Assembly: GCA_910587015.1 (NCBI GenBank)
Contig: CAJUME010000015.1
Coordinates: 109,149-173,148, forward strand
DNA length: 64,000 nt
Reading direction: 5' to 3'
From: an uncultured Christensenella sp.
GTDB lineage: Bacteria; Bacillota; Clostridia; Christensenellales; Borkfalkiaceae
Shown one piece after another: positions 23,717-32,982 of this stretch. The position numbers and the translations under genes were made by a program. Every line of letters begins with the position of its first letter. Within the stretch, counting starts at the first letter, position 1. The notes beneath the pieces are model-generated. The model worked only from the letters and a program-made list of their open reading frames with translations, had not been told where the DNA came from and did not search any database.

Positions 23717-24880
23717 ATGGCTTACGAGATATATCTTAAAAAGGGTGAAGAAAAGCGCATTGTAGCGGGGCACAGCTGGGTTTACGCCAACGAGGTGGCA
23801 AAAATCGAAGGCAAGGACAAAAACGGCGCGCTTGCCTCGGTTTTTTCAAACGACGGAAGATTTATAGGCAAGGGCTATATAAACCACGCCTCCAAAATTC
23901 TTGTGCGGGTATTTATCCGCGGCAACGAAACGGACAACGAGCAGTTTTATCTTGAAAGAATTAAAGCCGCGAACGATTACCGAATTAAATTAGACTATAA
24001 AAGCTGTTACAGAATGGTTTTTGCCGAAAGCGACAATCTGCCCGCGCTGATTATTGACAGATACGGCGATATTTTTGTTATGCAGTGCCTTTCCTTAGGC
24101 ATAGAATTAAGAAAAAAGCTTATCTGCGACTGTCTTGTTAAGCTGTTTGCGCCAAAAGGTATTTATGAAAGAAGCGACGTAGCCGTACGCAAAAAAGAAG
24201 GACTGCCCGAAATTAAGCAAACCCTTTACGGCGAAGTGCCGGACTATTGCGAAATAGAAGAAAACGGCATAAAAATACTTGTCGACGTTAAAAACGGGCA
24301 AAAAACGGGGTATTTCCTTGACCAGAAGGAAAACAGATTGACGGCAAGGCGGTACTGCGCGGGCAACGTTTTGGACTGCTTTTGCAACAGCGGCGGCTTT
24401 TCACTGAATGCGGCAACCGTTGCGCAAAGCGTTACCGCTTGCGATATTTCCGAGCTTGCCTTGCAGAACGTGCGCGACAACGCCAAGCTTAACGGCTTTA
24501 AAAACATTCAAACCCTGCACGGCGACGTATTTGAGGTTTTAAGAACTTTCAGAAAGGAAAAACGGCAATTCGACACGGTAATTTTAGATCCGCCCGCCTT
24601 CTGCAAAACCGCAGACGAGGTAAAGGACGCATACCGAGGCTATAAGGACATAAACCTTACGGCAATGAAAATAGTCAAAAGCGGCGGATTTTTGATAACC
24701 TGCTCCTGCTCGCATTATATGACTGCAAATCTGTTTGAGAAAATGCTTGCCGAGGCGGCAAAGGAAAGCGGGCGCATTGTAAGGTACGTCGAAACAAAAA
24801 CCCAGTCGCCCGACCACCCCGCATTGCTTTCCGCAGACGAAACGCAATATTTAAAATTCATCGTTTTACAGGTAATTTAA
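23717..24880 (+). CDS. Class I SAM-dependent rRNA methyltransferase (RlmI-like)
   Basis: The ATG at 23717 with AAGGTGA six bases before it starts a 387-aa protein. The N-terminal PUA-like domain (about 1-75: KKGEEKRIVAGHSWVYANEVAKIEG) and central GYFLDQKENRL are hallmarks of the RlmI/YccW family (COG1092). The SAM fold shows VLDCFCNSGGFSLNAA (motif I), TACDISELAL, and the catalytic strand VILDPPAFCKT with SCSHYMT near the C-terminus. RlmI makes m5C1962 in 23S rRNA in E. coli; the target here may differ. It is one of three plus-strand genes and shares a bidirectional terminator with the convergent aminopeptidase. Confidence 0.9.
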   Translation: MAYEIYLKKGEEKRIVAGHSWVYANEVAKIEGKDKNGALASVFSNDGRFIGKGYINHASKILVRVFIRGNETDNEQFYLERIKAANDYRIKLDYKSCYRMVFAESDNLPALIIDRYGDIFVMQCLSLGIELRKKLICDCLVKLFAPKGIYERSDVAVRKKEGLPEIKQTLYGEVPDYCEIEENGIKILVDVKNGQKTGYFLDQKENRLTARRYCAGNVLDCFCNSGGFSLNAATVAQSVTACDISELALQNVRDNAKLNGFKNIQTLHGDVFEVLRTFRKEKRQFDTVILDPPAFCKTADEVKDAYRGYKDINLTAMKIVKSGGFLITCSCSHYMTANLFEKMLAEAAKESGRIVRYVETKTQSPDHPALLSADETQYLKFIVLQVI

Positions 24881-24908
24881 GCTATTTATGTCAGACATAG
24901 TACTTAAT

Positions 24909-24951
24909 AAAAGCGCAAAAACACGGCTTTTAGCCGTGTTTTTGCGCTTTT
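24909..24951. terminator. Bidirectional intrinsic terminator
   Basis: A perfect 19-bp stem (24909-24927 with 24933-24951) has a 5-base loop and A/T tails on both sides. It serves the plus-strand methyltransferase and the minus-strand aminopeptidase, whose stops lie 28 and 15 bp away. Confidence 0.92.
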
Positions 24952-24966
24952 TATACTATTAACAAT

Positions 24967-26196
24967 TTAAATTGCCCAGTTGCCGTCCTTAAAGATTTGC
25001 ACGCGTTTTCCATCCCTCGTCACGCCCACAATAGACATATCTCGACTGCCAATCATAAAATCGACGTGTATCATAGAACTGTTTACGCCAAGCTTTTCAC
25101 ACTCCTCCACCGTCAGATTTTCATAATTTTCTATGCAGTCGTTAAAGCCTCTGCCAAGCGCCAAATGACAGCTTGCATTTTCGTCAAACAGCGTATTATA
25201 GAAAAGTATGCCCGTATTGTTTATGGGGGAATCGTACGCAATCAGCGCGCACTCGCCAAGATAAGCGGCGCCCTTGTCCATAGCAATCATTTTTTCCAGC
25301 AAGTCCTGATTTTTCTCCGCATACACCTCTACCGCCTTGCCGTTTTTGAAGCGAAGCCAAAAGTTTTCTATAAGCTTGCCCTGATAGGAAAGCGGCTTTG
25401 TCGCAACCACCTTGCCCTCTGCAAGTCCGCGCACGGGAGTTGTAAAAACCTCCTCGCTGGGAATGTTGGGATTGAAATAAACGCGGTTTTTGCCTATAGT
25501 CGTTTCTCCGCCGCCGCAGAATTTGCCAACCGCGTTAAGCCCAACCGTAAAATCAGTGCCGTTTGCGCTTTTGTATTCAAGCCGTGCAAATTTGCAGTCG
25601 TTCAAAAATTTACAACGCTTTGCAAGATTTTCGTTGTGCTTTTTCCACGCCGCAACGGGGTCGCCGTCCACGCGCGAGGTGTTTAGTATCGCTTCCCAAA
25701 GCTTTTCCACCGCTTTATCAGGCGACAAATCGGGGAAAACCTTAACCGCCCAGTCCTTGCCCGCAACCGCGGCAATACACCACTGCTCTTTGTTTTCCAC
25801 CGCATCGCGGTAGGGCTTTATAATCGGGAAGCGCGCAATATTTGCTTTGGAAATTTTTTCGCTGTCTGTACCGTTAAGACCGTCGGGGTCGTCGGAATCG
25901 AGCCACAGCCTGCAAGGCAGCTTATCAACCCGCCTTTGCAGCTTTGCCTTTTCTATTTCGGTTACCTCCGAAAGCGTTTCCAGACTTCTGTACTGATAGT
26001 TAAGCTTAGTTACAGGCATATACGCCCAGTCTACGTTCACGCGCGAGGCGCCCGCAAGATAGCACTCTTCAACCACCATTGCCACAAATTCGGGCTGGTC
26101 AAGCCCGCACGCAATGTTTACTTCCTGTCCGTTTTGAACGTTAAGACCGCATTTTACTATAAGCCGCGCATAGCTTTTTAATCTTTCTTGCTGCAT
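24967..26196 (-). CDS. M29-family metallo-aminopeptidase
   Basis: At 409 aa this matches the AmpS/PepS (thermophilic aminopeptidase, M29) family. Family landmarks are visible: GLNVQNGQEVNIAC near residue 18, the metal-ligand strands LAEGKVVATKPLSYQG and GECALIAYDSPINNTG, then LFYNTLFDENASCHLALGRGF and the final SSMIHVDFMIGSRDM. The enzymes remove N-terminal residues using two divalent metals and are cytosolic. AAGGG precedes the ATG, with its own promoter 24 nt further upstream. Probably monocistronic. Confidence 0.92.
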   Translation of the reverse strand: MQQERLKSYARLIVKCGLNVQNGQEVNIACGLDQPEFVAMVVEECYLAGASRVNVDWAYMPVTKLNYQYRSLETLSEVTEIEKAKLQRRVDKLPCRLWLDSDDPDGLNGTDSEKISKANIARFPIIKPYRDAVENKEQWCIAAVAGKDWAVKVFPDLSPDKAVEKLWEAILNTSRVDGDPVAAWKKHNENLAKRCKFLNDCKFARLEYKSANGTDFTVGLNAVGKFCGGGETTIGKNRVYFNPNIPSEEVFTTPVRGLAEGKVVATKPLSYQGKLIENFWLRFKNGKAVEVYAEKNQDLLEKMIAMDKGAAYLGECALIAYDSPINNTGILFYNTLFDENASCHLALGRGFNDCIENYENLTVEECEKLGVNSSMIHVDFMIGSRDMSIVGVTRDGKRVQIFKDGNWAI

Positions 26197-26226
26197 AATT
26201 GTATCCCTTATATTAATTTTTGCTTA

Positions 26227-26255
26227 ATTTTACTATATTTTAAAAAATTATGCAA
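26227..26255 (-). promoter_or_regulatory. Promoter of the M29 aminopeptidase gene
   Basis: Minus-strand -35 TTGCAT (26250-26255), 17-bp spacer, -10 TAAAAT (26227-26232). Confidence 0.6.
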
Positions 26256-26289
26256 GAAATTATTTATGCTTCTGCTTCAAAAACCAAAT

Positions 26290-27231
26290 CTATTTCTTTT
26301 TGTTTTTTATTATAACTATTGCAACGTATGCAACAAGCAAAAGCGCGCAGGTTCCCAAAAGTATGCCGTACATTGCCCCGAGCGGGATTTTGGTTCCGAA
26401 TGAATACAAGTTCGCATCAAAGCTGTCGCGTATTCCGTTTATAACACTGTCTATTACGCTTTCTTCGACGGACGCCGCGCGCAACTCCTCCGTAAACGCT
26501 TGCATATAGCCGTTTAGGTAATGATTGCGCATTATTCCCATGCCGTAGGTCCCCGGTAAAAGCGACAAAATGTTCTGCAATCCTTTTGCAAACGACGAAA
26601 TCGGCATATACGCGCCGCTGATAAAGCCGTACATTGAAGAAACCAACGTGGAAACGGCAGAAAGTCCGCCCTGGGTAGAGATAAAGCTTTCCACCACCCC
26701 CGCAAGCAGTGTACCGAAAAGTATGCCGCAGATTATATCGACTATTATCATAAATGTATCACCGACGGGAATGTACCAGCCTATGCACGCAAGATAGATA
26801 TGCCCGATAAGCATAACGACTATAAGCACCGTAAACGTCACAAAAAAATTGGATATAAAGTACGACAGCGAAATTGTTGTGCCTTTGACGGGCGAAACGC
26901 GGAAATCGTTGACAGACGAGCTTATTTTGTCGTCAATCATAATGGTATTCGAGCAGAAAGCAACGGTAACCGCGCTTACACTGAGTATAGACGACATAAG
27001 CCACGCGCCCGCACAGCCGTTGATTATTTTTGTATTCACCGTCAGATTGTTTTCCGAAAAGGCTTTTTCGAAGCTTTCTATATAAACGTTCCTTAAAAAG
27101 GTTACAAATAGTACAAATAATATAAGCGGAGTTATCAAAGACATAAAAAACGTGAATTTATCCTTGAAATAGCACTTTGTATTGCGGGAAACAAGCGATA
27201 TTAATTTTTTACATTCCGTCATTTTAGTCAT
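26290..27231 (-). CDS. ABC-2 type transporter permease
   Basis: The product is 313 aa with six predicted membrane helices (FFMSLITPLILFVLFVTFL near the N-terminus, AWLMSSILSVSAVTVAFCS, FFVTFTVLIVVMLIGHIY, ICGILFGTLLAGVV, a G/P-rich FISGAYMPISSF loop, and ALLLVAYVAIVIIK at the end). The long extracytoplasmic loop between helices 1 and 2 is typical of DrrB-like ABC-2 exporters. AGGAGG precedes the ATG, one base after the ATPase gene's stop. It forms an exporter with the neighbour; the substrate is unknown (drug, lipid or polysaccharide in homologues). Confidence 0.88.
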   Translation of the reverse strand: MTKMTECKKLISLVSRNTKCYFKDKFTFFMSLITPLILFVLFVTFLRNVYIESFEKAFSENNLTVNTKIINGCAGAWLMSSILSVSAVTVAFCSNTIMIDDKISSSVNDFRVSPVKGTTISLSYFISNFFVTFTVLIVVMLIGHIYLACIGWYIPVGDTFMIIVDIICGILFGTLLAGVVESFISTQGGLSAVSTLVSSMYGFISGAYMPISSFAKGLQNILSLLPGTYGMGIMRNHYLNGYMQAFTEELRAASVEESVIDSVINGIRDSFDANLYSFGTKIPLGAMYGILLGTCALLLVAYVAIVIIKNKKK

Positions 27232-27232
27232 T

Positions 27233-28141
27233 TCACACCTCCTTTAAGTCTTTGCCCGTAACTTTAAGAAATACGTTATCCATATTGCCCTTTAACACCT
27301 CGAAATCGGTAAAAAATTCGGGTTTATCCGCAAAAAACTGCCCGACTTGCGCGGTTGAGTTAACTTCTATTTCAACAAAGTCGCGTTCACGCTTTACATT
27401 CAGTCCGAGTGCGGCAAAATATTTTTCAGCTTCGTCAATATGCTTGTAAAGCTTGACAAAATCGCTTGCGTATGCGTTTTTCAAGTCGTGCGGGGTACCC
27501 TCGGCAACCTTTTTACCACCATCCAGAATGACTACGTAATCGGCAGTAGCCGCCTCCTCCATATAGTGCGTGGTTAAAAACACCGTAAGCCCCTGTTCCT
27601 TTCTCAGCTTTTCCACAACACTCCACACGGTTATGCGCGTTTTGGGGTCTAAGCCCGTTGTAGGTTCGTCTAAAATTAACACTTTGGGGTTATGGAAAAG
27701 CGCACGCGCTATATCTATTCTGCGTTTTTGTCCGCCAGAAAGCTTGTTTACGGGACGCTTTAAAATATCTTTTAAATCAAGCAGTGCCGTCAGCTCTTCG
27801 AGGCGAGCCTTAAACGCCTTGCCGAAAATACCGTACAGCCCCGCGCGCGATTTTAAATTGTCATACGCGCTCATTTTTTTATCGAGCACAGAATTCTGAA
27901 AGACAATTCCCAGCTCGCTTTTAATTTTGTCTGCGTCCGTTTCGATATTGTTACCGCAGATTTTGACGGTACCGCCGTCCTTGGCAAGTATGCCGCTTAT
28001 AATATTGATTGTAGTGGACTTGCCTGCGCCGTTCACGCCCAAAAACGCGAACAGCTCGCCCTCGCGCACGTTAAACGAAATGCCGTCCACCGCTTTTACG
28101 TCCTTAAAGGATTTTTTAAGATTTTCGATTTCAATTATCAT
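27233..28141 (-). CDS. ABC transporter ATP-binding protein (ABC-2 exporter)
   Basis: The 302-aa ATPase shows Walker A GVNGAGKSTTI near residue 37, the Q-loop FQNSV, signature LSGGQKRRIDIARAL, Walker B VLILDEPTTGLDP and H-loop TTHYMEEA. An extra C-terminal domain of about 80 residues is typical of DrrA/CcmA-like exporters. It precedes its permease by one base and lies just downstream of rnpB with no promoter of its own visible, so read-through from rnpB or a missed promoter must drive it. Confidence 0.92.
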   Translation of the reverse strand: MIIEIENLKKSFKDVKAVDGISFNVREGELFAFLGVNGAGKSTTINIISGILAKDGGTVKICGNNIETDADKIKSELGIVFQNSVLDKKMSAYDNLKSRAGLYGIFGKAFKARLEELTALLDLKDILKRPVNKLSGGQKRRIDIARALFHNPKVLILDEPTTGLDPKTRITVWSVVEKLRKEQGLTVFLTTHYMEEAATADYVVILDGGKKVAEGTPHDLKNAYASDFVKLYKHIDEAEKYFAALGLNVKRERDFVEIEVNSTAQVGQFFADKPEFFTDFEVLKGNMDNVFLKVTGKDLKEV

Positions 28142-28177
28142 TTTTTGCCCTTTATTATTTTAACCTTATTCGGGAAA

Positions 28178-28205
28178 GCGCCGCTGCGGATTTACGCTGC
28201 GGCGC
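28178..28205 (-). terminator. Hairpin at the 3' end of rnpB
   Basis: On the minus strand GCGCCGCAGCG (28195-28205) pairs with CGCAGCGGCGC (28178-28188) with one T-T mismatch, followed by only TTTCCC. It is a probable but leaky terminator, which may let transcription continue into the ABC genes. Confidence 0.6.
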
Positions 28206-28214
28206 CTATAAAAT

Positions 28215-28570
28215 AATCTGAGTTTAACCGTAAGCCGAGTTCTGTCTTGTACGGCCATCTATCTAACCTTGCGGTCGCCCGCAAGCTCAAGCGATATTTA
28301 CGGCTGTCGGCAGACGGGCAGCCTTTTGCATTTAAGCAAGCCGATAGCCCAATCTTGCATCGGGTGGGGTTTAATTGGCTCCCCTTGTTACCAAGGGGAC
28401 GGTGAGCTCTTACCTCGCCATTCCAACCTTACAGCATAGCGCTGCGGTATATTTCTGTTCACTTTCCTTGAAGTCGCCTTCTCCTGCCGTTAACAGGCAC
28501 CCTTGCCCTGCGATGCTCGGACTTTCCTCACGCTGTTTTCACAGCCCGCGACCGTATAGTTAACTCAAAT
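28215..28570 (-). ncRNA. rnpB: RNase P RNA
   Basis: This is the catalytic RNA of RNase P, which matures tRNA 5' ends. The minus strand carries the invariant GAGGAAAGTCC (near 28530), the AGGGTGCC/GGCAGGAGAAGG region, and ACAGAACTCGGCTTA near the 3' end, the counterpart of the universal ACAGAACCCGGCTTA. The 5' end (ATTTGAGTTAAC) and 3' end (GGTTAAACTCAGAT) pair as helix P1. Ends are set by P1 and are accurate to a few bases. Helix content such as the GAGCTTGCGGGC loop region suggests a type A-like fold, but I did not fold it. Confidence 0.95.
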
Positions 28571-28577
28571 CAAAAAT

Positions 28578-28606
28578 ATTTTAACACCAAAACATATTTA
28601 AGGCAA
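28578..28606 (-). promoter_or_regulatory. Promoter of rnpB
   Basis: Minus-strand -35 TTGCCT (28601-28606), 17-bp spacer, -10 TAAAAT (28578-28583), with the start expected at about 28571. Confidence 0.7.
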
Positions 28607-28623
28607 CTAATTTATGTTTTTAT

Positions 28624-28652
28624 TTGATTTTTTTGACGGTTTATTCTAAAAT
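28624..28652 (+). promoter_or_regulatory. Promoter of pyk
   Basis: Plus-strand -35 TTGATT (28624-28629), 17-bp spacer, -10 TAAAAT (28647-28652). It is divergent from rnpB. A nearby TTGACG at 28633 has only a weak -10 partner. Confidence 0.55.
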
Positions 28653-28685
28653 AAGTACCAGCAAACCGAACTTAAGGAGCATTCA

Positions 28686-30104
28686 ATGAAAAAAACAAAA
28701 ATCATTTGCACGCTTGGTCCCGCAAGCGACAGCGAAAAAATTCTGTCCGAGCTTATCGATGCGGGCATGAACGTTGCAAGACTTAATTTTTCGCACGGCA
28801 CACACGAGGAGCATGCGGCAAAAATTGCAAAAATAAAAAAGGTCAGAGAACAGAAAAAGGTTCCTCTGCCTATCATTCTCGATACCAAGGGGCCCGAATT
28901 CAGAATAAAGACCTTTGAAAAGGGAAAAATCACCTTAAAGGACGGCGATACCTTCACCTTTACCACCGATGACATTGTTGGCGATAAAACGCGCGTAGGC
29001 GTTTCCTTCAAGGGCATTTGCGAGCAGATGTTTGCAGGCGATAAAATACTTTTGAACAACGGACTTATGGTTTTCGAGGTCGTGAAGGTAGAAAAGCCGA
29101 ACGTTATCTGCAAAACGCTTGTCGGCGGCGAGCTTTCGAACAGAAAATCGATGTTTTTCCCCGATAAGCTGCTTGATATGGAGTATCTGTCGGAGCAGGA
29201 CAAGGCGGATTTGAAATTCGGCGTTGAGCAAGGCGTTGACTTTGTAGCCGCTTCTTTCGTTTCAAAAGCGCAGGACGTTATAGATATAAGAAACTGGCTG
29301 AGAGAGTGCGGTTCACCCGACGGTGAAATCGAAATAATCGCAAAAATCGAAAGCCGCGCGGGCGTCAATAATCTTGAAGAAATTTTAAAGGTCAGCGACG
29401 GTATAATGGTTGCGCGCGGAGATTTGGGCGTTGAGGTGCCGTTTGAGGAGCTGCCCAGCATTCAGAAAACCATAATCAACGCATGCCGAATCTGCGGCAA
29501 GCGCAGCATAACCGCAACCGAAATGCTGGAATCCATGATAAAGCAACCCCGCCCCACCCGTGCGGAAATTTCCGATGTAGCGAATGCGGTTTACGACGGC
29601 TCCTCCGCTATTATGCTTTCGGGCGAAACTGCGGCGGGCGCATACCCCGTGGAAGCGGTTAAGGCTATGTCCAAAATAGCAATGCAAGCCGAGCAAAACA
29701 CCAACTACATAGCGCATATAGCGGAAAAGGACTATAAAATAACCAAATTATCGGAGGCGCTGGCGCACTCCGCATGCACGCTTGCGCACGATATAGGCGC
29801 AAAGGTAATAGTTGTGTGCACCCGCACGGGCGGCACGGCGAGAACGGTTTCCCGCTTCCGTCCCATGATTGACATAATAGGCATGACTACGGAAGAGCTC
29901 GCTTACAGAAAGCTTGCCCTCAGCTGGGGCGTTACGCCCGTAATGAGCGAGGAATTCTATTCTGTAGACGTTTTGTTCCATTATGCAAAGCGCGCCGCGA
30001 TAGAGAGCGGAATGGTTGCAAAGGGCGATAAAATAGTGCTTACGGGCGGCACGCCCAACGGCAAAAGCGGTAACAGCAATCTTGTTAACGTTGAAACGGT
30101 TTAA
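28686..30104 (+). CDS. pyk: Pyruvate kinase
   Basis: This glycolytic enzyme converts PEP and ADP to pyruvate and ATP. At 472 aa it has the A/B/C domains only, without the extra C-terminal PEP-utilising domain of Bacillus enzymes. Visible are KIICTLGPASDS at the N-terminus, ARLNFSHG, ILDTKGPEFR, the signature IIAKIESRAGVNNLEEI, MVARGDLGVEVP and TRAEISDVANAVYDGSSAIMLSGETAAGAYP. GGAG is 7 bases upstream. It is a single-gene transcript with its own promoter and terminator. Confidence 0.97.
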   Translation: MKKTKIICTLGPASDSEKILSELIDAGMNVARLNFSHGTHEEHAAKIAKIKKVREQKKVPLPIILDTKGPEFRIKTFEKGKITLKDGDTFTFTTDDIVGDKTRVGVSFKGICEQMFAGDKILLNNGLMVFEVVKVEKPNVICKTLVGGELSNRKSMFFPDKLLDMEYLSEQDKADLKFGVEQGVDFVAASFVSKAQDVIDIRNWLRECGSPDGEIEIIAKIESRAGVNNLEEILKVSDGIMVARGDLGVEVPFEELPSIQKTIINACRICGKRSITATEMLESMIKQPRPTRAEISDVANAVYDGSSAIMLSGETAAGAYPVEAVKAMSKIAMQAEQNTNYIAHIAEKDYKITKLSEALAHSACTLAHDIGAKVIVVCTRTGGTARTVSRFRPMIDIIGMTTEELAYRKLALSWGVTPVMSEEFYSVDVLFHYAKRAAIESGMVAKGDKIVLTGGTPNGKSGNSNLVNVETV

Positions 30105-30120
30105 CCTTAAAAGTAAGAAG

Positions 30121-30145
30121 GCCGCGCCTTACAAGGCGCGGCTTT
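30121..30145 (+). terminator. Terminator of pyk
   Basis: GCCGCGCCTT (30121-30130) pairs with AAGGCGCGGC (30133-30142), followed by TTTCTC, 16 bp after the pyk stop. Confidence 0.75.
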
Positions 30146-30232
30146 CTCAGAGAGAATATGAAAAAAAGTTGAGTGTATGCCGTTTGTTTATGCTTACATT
30201 ATAGCGGCGGTTTGTGTTAAGAATATGAAAAT

Positions 30233-31771
30233 CTAATGATTTTTATATTTTATGAAAATTTTTTCCGCCGCGGCAAGCCCGTCCGCCGCCGAGCTGGTAA
30301 TTCCGCCCGAATAGCCGCTGCCCTCTCCGCACGGATAAAAGCCTTTTAAAGAAACACTTTCGCCCCTTTCGTTGCGCAGAATTTTAACGGGTGAAGAGAA
30401 GCGCGTTTCAACGCCTGTCAGAATTGCCGAGGGCGAGGCAAAGCCGCGCAATTTTTTGTCCATATCTGGAATAGCCGCCTTCAACGCCTGCACCGCGGTT
30501 TGCGGCAGAACCTCTGCAAGCGGCGCAAACGCCGTTCCGCATGCGTAGCTCGGTTCAACCTCGCCGAAAGCGGAGGAAGTTCTGTCCCTTGCAAAATCGC
30601 CGTACAGCTGAACGGGCGCCTTATAGCCTTTTCCGCCAACGTTAAACGCACGGCGCTCGATTTCGCGCTGAAAATTCATACCGTCAAACAAGCCGTTGCC
30701 GAAATCCTCCCTCTTCATCTGCACCATAAGCGCAGAATTAGAATTTTTGCCGTTGCGGGCGTATAAGCTCATACCGTTCACGACAACCCCGCCGTTCTCG
30801 CTTGCGGCGGGAATAACAACGCCGCCGGGGCACATACAAAAGGTAAATACAGTACGCGCGTGCGCGTGAGATACAAGCTTGTAATCTGCCGTCGGCAACA
30901 GCTTAAAATCCTTGCCGTACTGCGCAAGACTAATACTGTCCGCAAGGTGCTCTATACGCACGCCTACGGCAAAGTCGCGCGGCTCCATTGCAATGCCGCT
31001 TTTTGCAAGCATTTCAAAGGTATCTCGGGAGGAATGCCCCAACGCCGCGACAGCGCAGTCCGTTTGCATTTCGAACTCTTCGCCACTGACCGTATTTTTA
31101 AGCAATAACGAAGAAATTGCACCGTTTTTGGAAGTAAAGCCGCAAAAAACAGTGTTAAAAAGATAGCTGCCGCCGTTTTCGGTTATGAATTTTCTGATAT
31201 TTTGAAGCACGCCGAACAGCTTATCACTGCCAATGTGCGGTTTGTTTAAATAGAGAATTTCCTTCGGGGCGCCGAAACGCTGAAAAATTTCAAGCACGTC
31301 ACGGTTTAAGCCGTCATGCGTCTGGGTATTCAGCTTGCCGTCGGAAAAGGTTCCCGCTCCGCCCTCGCCAAACTGCACGTTGGAATTTTCGTTCAGCGCT
31401 CCGCCGTCAAAAAATTTGCGTGTTGTCTGCGTGCGCGCTTCCACCGCCTCGCCGCGCTCGATTATCACGGGCGCAAAGCCGTGCTCTATAAGCCTTACCG
31501 CACAAAACAGCCCAGCAGGCCCGCTACCGATTACGGCAACCTTGGGGGCGTTTTTTATTTTTTCAAGCGGAGGCTTAGACTCCTCCTCCGCATTCGCCGA
31601 AAAAGCAATCGAATATACCCAACGGATATTACTTTTGTCGCGCGCATCAAGAGATTTTTTAATTATTTTAAAAAGCTTAACCTCTCCGCGCAGATTTTTG
31701 CGCGCAACGTCAAGCAGCTTACTTTCGCTGTCGGAAATATTCAGTTTCACATTGTCAAGACGCTTAATCAT
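30233..31771 (-). CDS. FAD-dependent oxidoreductase, COG2509 type
   Basis: I chose the ATG at 31771 (MIKRLDNVKLNI, matching family N-termini); a TTG at 31783 is possible. The 512-aa protein has an N-terminal helical segment of about 90 residues, then the dinucleotide-binding motif VIGSGPAGLFCAVRL, IIERGEAVEART, and the family-typical GGAGTFSDGKLNT. The C-terminal FYPCGEGSGYSGGITSSAADGLAAAE closes the FAD site. The family is a widespread but uncharacterised group of flavoprotein dehydrogenases. It follows the BaiN-like gene by 13 bp, so two flavoproteins are co-expressed; their substrate is unknown. Confidence 0.88.
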   Translation of the reverse strand: MIKRLDNVKLNISDSESKLLDVARKNLRGEVKLFKIIKKSLDARDKSNIRWVYSIAFSANAEEESKPPLEKIKNAPKVAVIGSGPAGLFCAVRLIEHGFAPVIIERGEAVEARTQTTRKFFDGGALNENSNVQFGEGGAGTFSDGKLNTQTHDGLNRDVLEIFQRFGAPKEILYLNKPHIGSDKLFGVLQNIRKFITENGGSYLFNTVFCGFTSKNGAISSLLLKNTVSGEEFEMQTDCAVAALGHSSRDTFEMLAKSGIAMEPRDFAVGVRIEHLADSISLAQYGKDFKLLPTADYKLVSHAHARTVFTFCMCPGGVVIPAASENGGVVVNGMSLYARNGKNSNSALMVQMKREDFGNGLFDGMNFQREIERRAFNVGGKGYKAPVQLYGDFARDRTSSAFGEVEPSYACGTAFAPLAEVLPQTAVQALKAAIPDMDKKLRGFASPSAILTGVETRFSSPVKILRNERGESVSLKGFYPCGEGSGYSGGITSSAADGLAAAEKIFIKYKNH

Positions 31772-31784
31772 AGGTATTCGCAAT

Positions 31785-32960
31785 TTAAAGACGGTTTAAA
31801 ATTTCCCGCGCAACAGTCATGCCGCTTGTAAACGCCCATTGCAGATTATATCCGCCGCAATCGCCGTCAACGTCTAAAATTTCGCCCGCAAAAAACAAAT
31901 TCTTTGCAAGCCTGCTTTCCAGAACGCCGGTTACCTCACCCATATTTATACCGCCCTTGGTCACCTGCGCATAGTCGAAGCCGAGATTGCCGCAAACCTC
32001 AAGCGTGAAATTTTTAAGTGTTCTAACTATTTCGCGCGGGGAAGCCGTGCCCGCACGTTTGATAACCGCCCGCCCTATCTGATTGTGGAGGGTGCCGGAA
32101 AGCAGTTCGCTTTCCTCTCTGCCCGCCGCTTTTTGCACGGCTATGCTTTGTTCGATTTGTTCGGCGGAAAAATCGGGTAAAAATTCAAGCGAAAGCGTTA
32201 CGTTTTGCTTGTCCGTAATATAAGATGACACGGAAAATACCGCGTTGCCGGAAACGCCGTAATCGGTAAAAATAACATCGCCGCGGGCTTTTGCAAGCGT
32301 TTTTCCGTTACAACTTGCCGTAACAATACAGTCCGCGCGAATGCCTTTGAGAGCTTTTATATGCTTTGTATCCGTTTTAAGCTGAACAAGCGACGGATAC
32401 AGCGGCGTAAGCGTATGACCGAACGAGGTTGCCAGCGCGTATGCGGAGCCGTCAGTTTTAAACTGCTTTTGCGCCTTGCCTCCGGTGCAAAGCACAACAA
32501 ATTTCGCTTTGCCGACAAGTCTTTTATCCTCATAAACGGCAAAACCGCCGTTTCCCTTGATAATTTTGCTTATTTTAACGCCTGTAACACACTCGGCGCC
32601 GCGCAAGGAATGCAAAAGACTGTCTACAAGCGCGGAAGCCTGTCTGCCCGCGGGATAAATTCTGCCCCTATCGTCCGCGCCGAAAACACAGCCGAAAAGC
32701 TTTGCGCCGTCATAGGCATTGGCGCACGCAATTTTTTCTGCAACGGAAATATTGCCGCCGTGAAAGTGCGCGGCGGTCATATCCGTGTTTGAAATATTGC
32801 CTTGCCCGTTGCCCGTTGCCGCAAGCTTTTTACCGAAGCGCTCGCCTGCGTCGACAAGACAGATTTTAGAATTTTTGCCGCACTTAAGCAAGCTTACGGC
32901 GCACGCAAGCCCCGCCGCACCGCCGCCGACTATTATTACATCGTATTCCGAATAATTCAT
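31785..32960 (-). CDS. HI0933/BaiN-family flavoprotein
   Basis: The product is 391 aa. GXGXXG FAD motif VIIVGGGAAGLACAVSLL lies at about residue 8, followed by GERFGKKLAATGNGQGNISN (a clear HI0933-family signature). A central insert domain follows, then TKGGINMGEV and LFFAGEILDVDGDCGGYNLQWAFTSG at the C-terminus. One family member, BaiN, was linked to bile-acid 7-dehydroxylation in Clostridium scindens, but most members lack a proven reaction, so no such claim is made here. It has a consensus promoter overlapping an inverted repeat and AAAGG before the ATG. Confidence 0.9.
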   Translation of the reverse strand: MNYSEYDVIIVGGGAAGLACAVSLLKCGKNSKICLVDAGERFGKKLAATGNGQGNISNTDMTAAHFHGGNISVAEKIACANAYDGAKLFGCVFGADDRGRIYPAGRQASALVDSLLHSLRGAECVTGVKISKIIKGNGGFAVYEDKRLVGKAKFVVLCTGGKAQKQFKTDGSAYALATSFGHTLTPLYPSLVQLKTDTKHIKALKGIRADCIVTASCNGKTLAKARGDVIFTDYGVSGNAVFSVSSYITDKQNVTLSLEFLPDFSAEQIEQSIAVQKAAGREESELLSGTLHNQIGRAVIKRAGTASPREIVRTLKNFTLEVCGNLGFDYAQVTKGGINMGEVTGVLESRLAKNLFFAGEILDVDGDCGGYNLQWAFTSGMTVAREILNRL

Positions 32961-32982
32961 AAAATGACCTTTAAGTCATTTT
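32961..32982. repeat. Inverted repeat over the BaiN-like gene's promoter and ribosome-binding site
   Basis: AAAATGAC (32961-32968) and GTCATTTT (32975-32982) flank six bases. It covers most of the -10 box and the AAAGG ribosome-binding site, so it may be an operator. The expected transcript begins inside it, so an RNA hairpin is less likely. Confidence 0.45.
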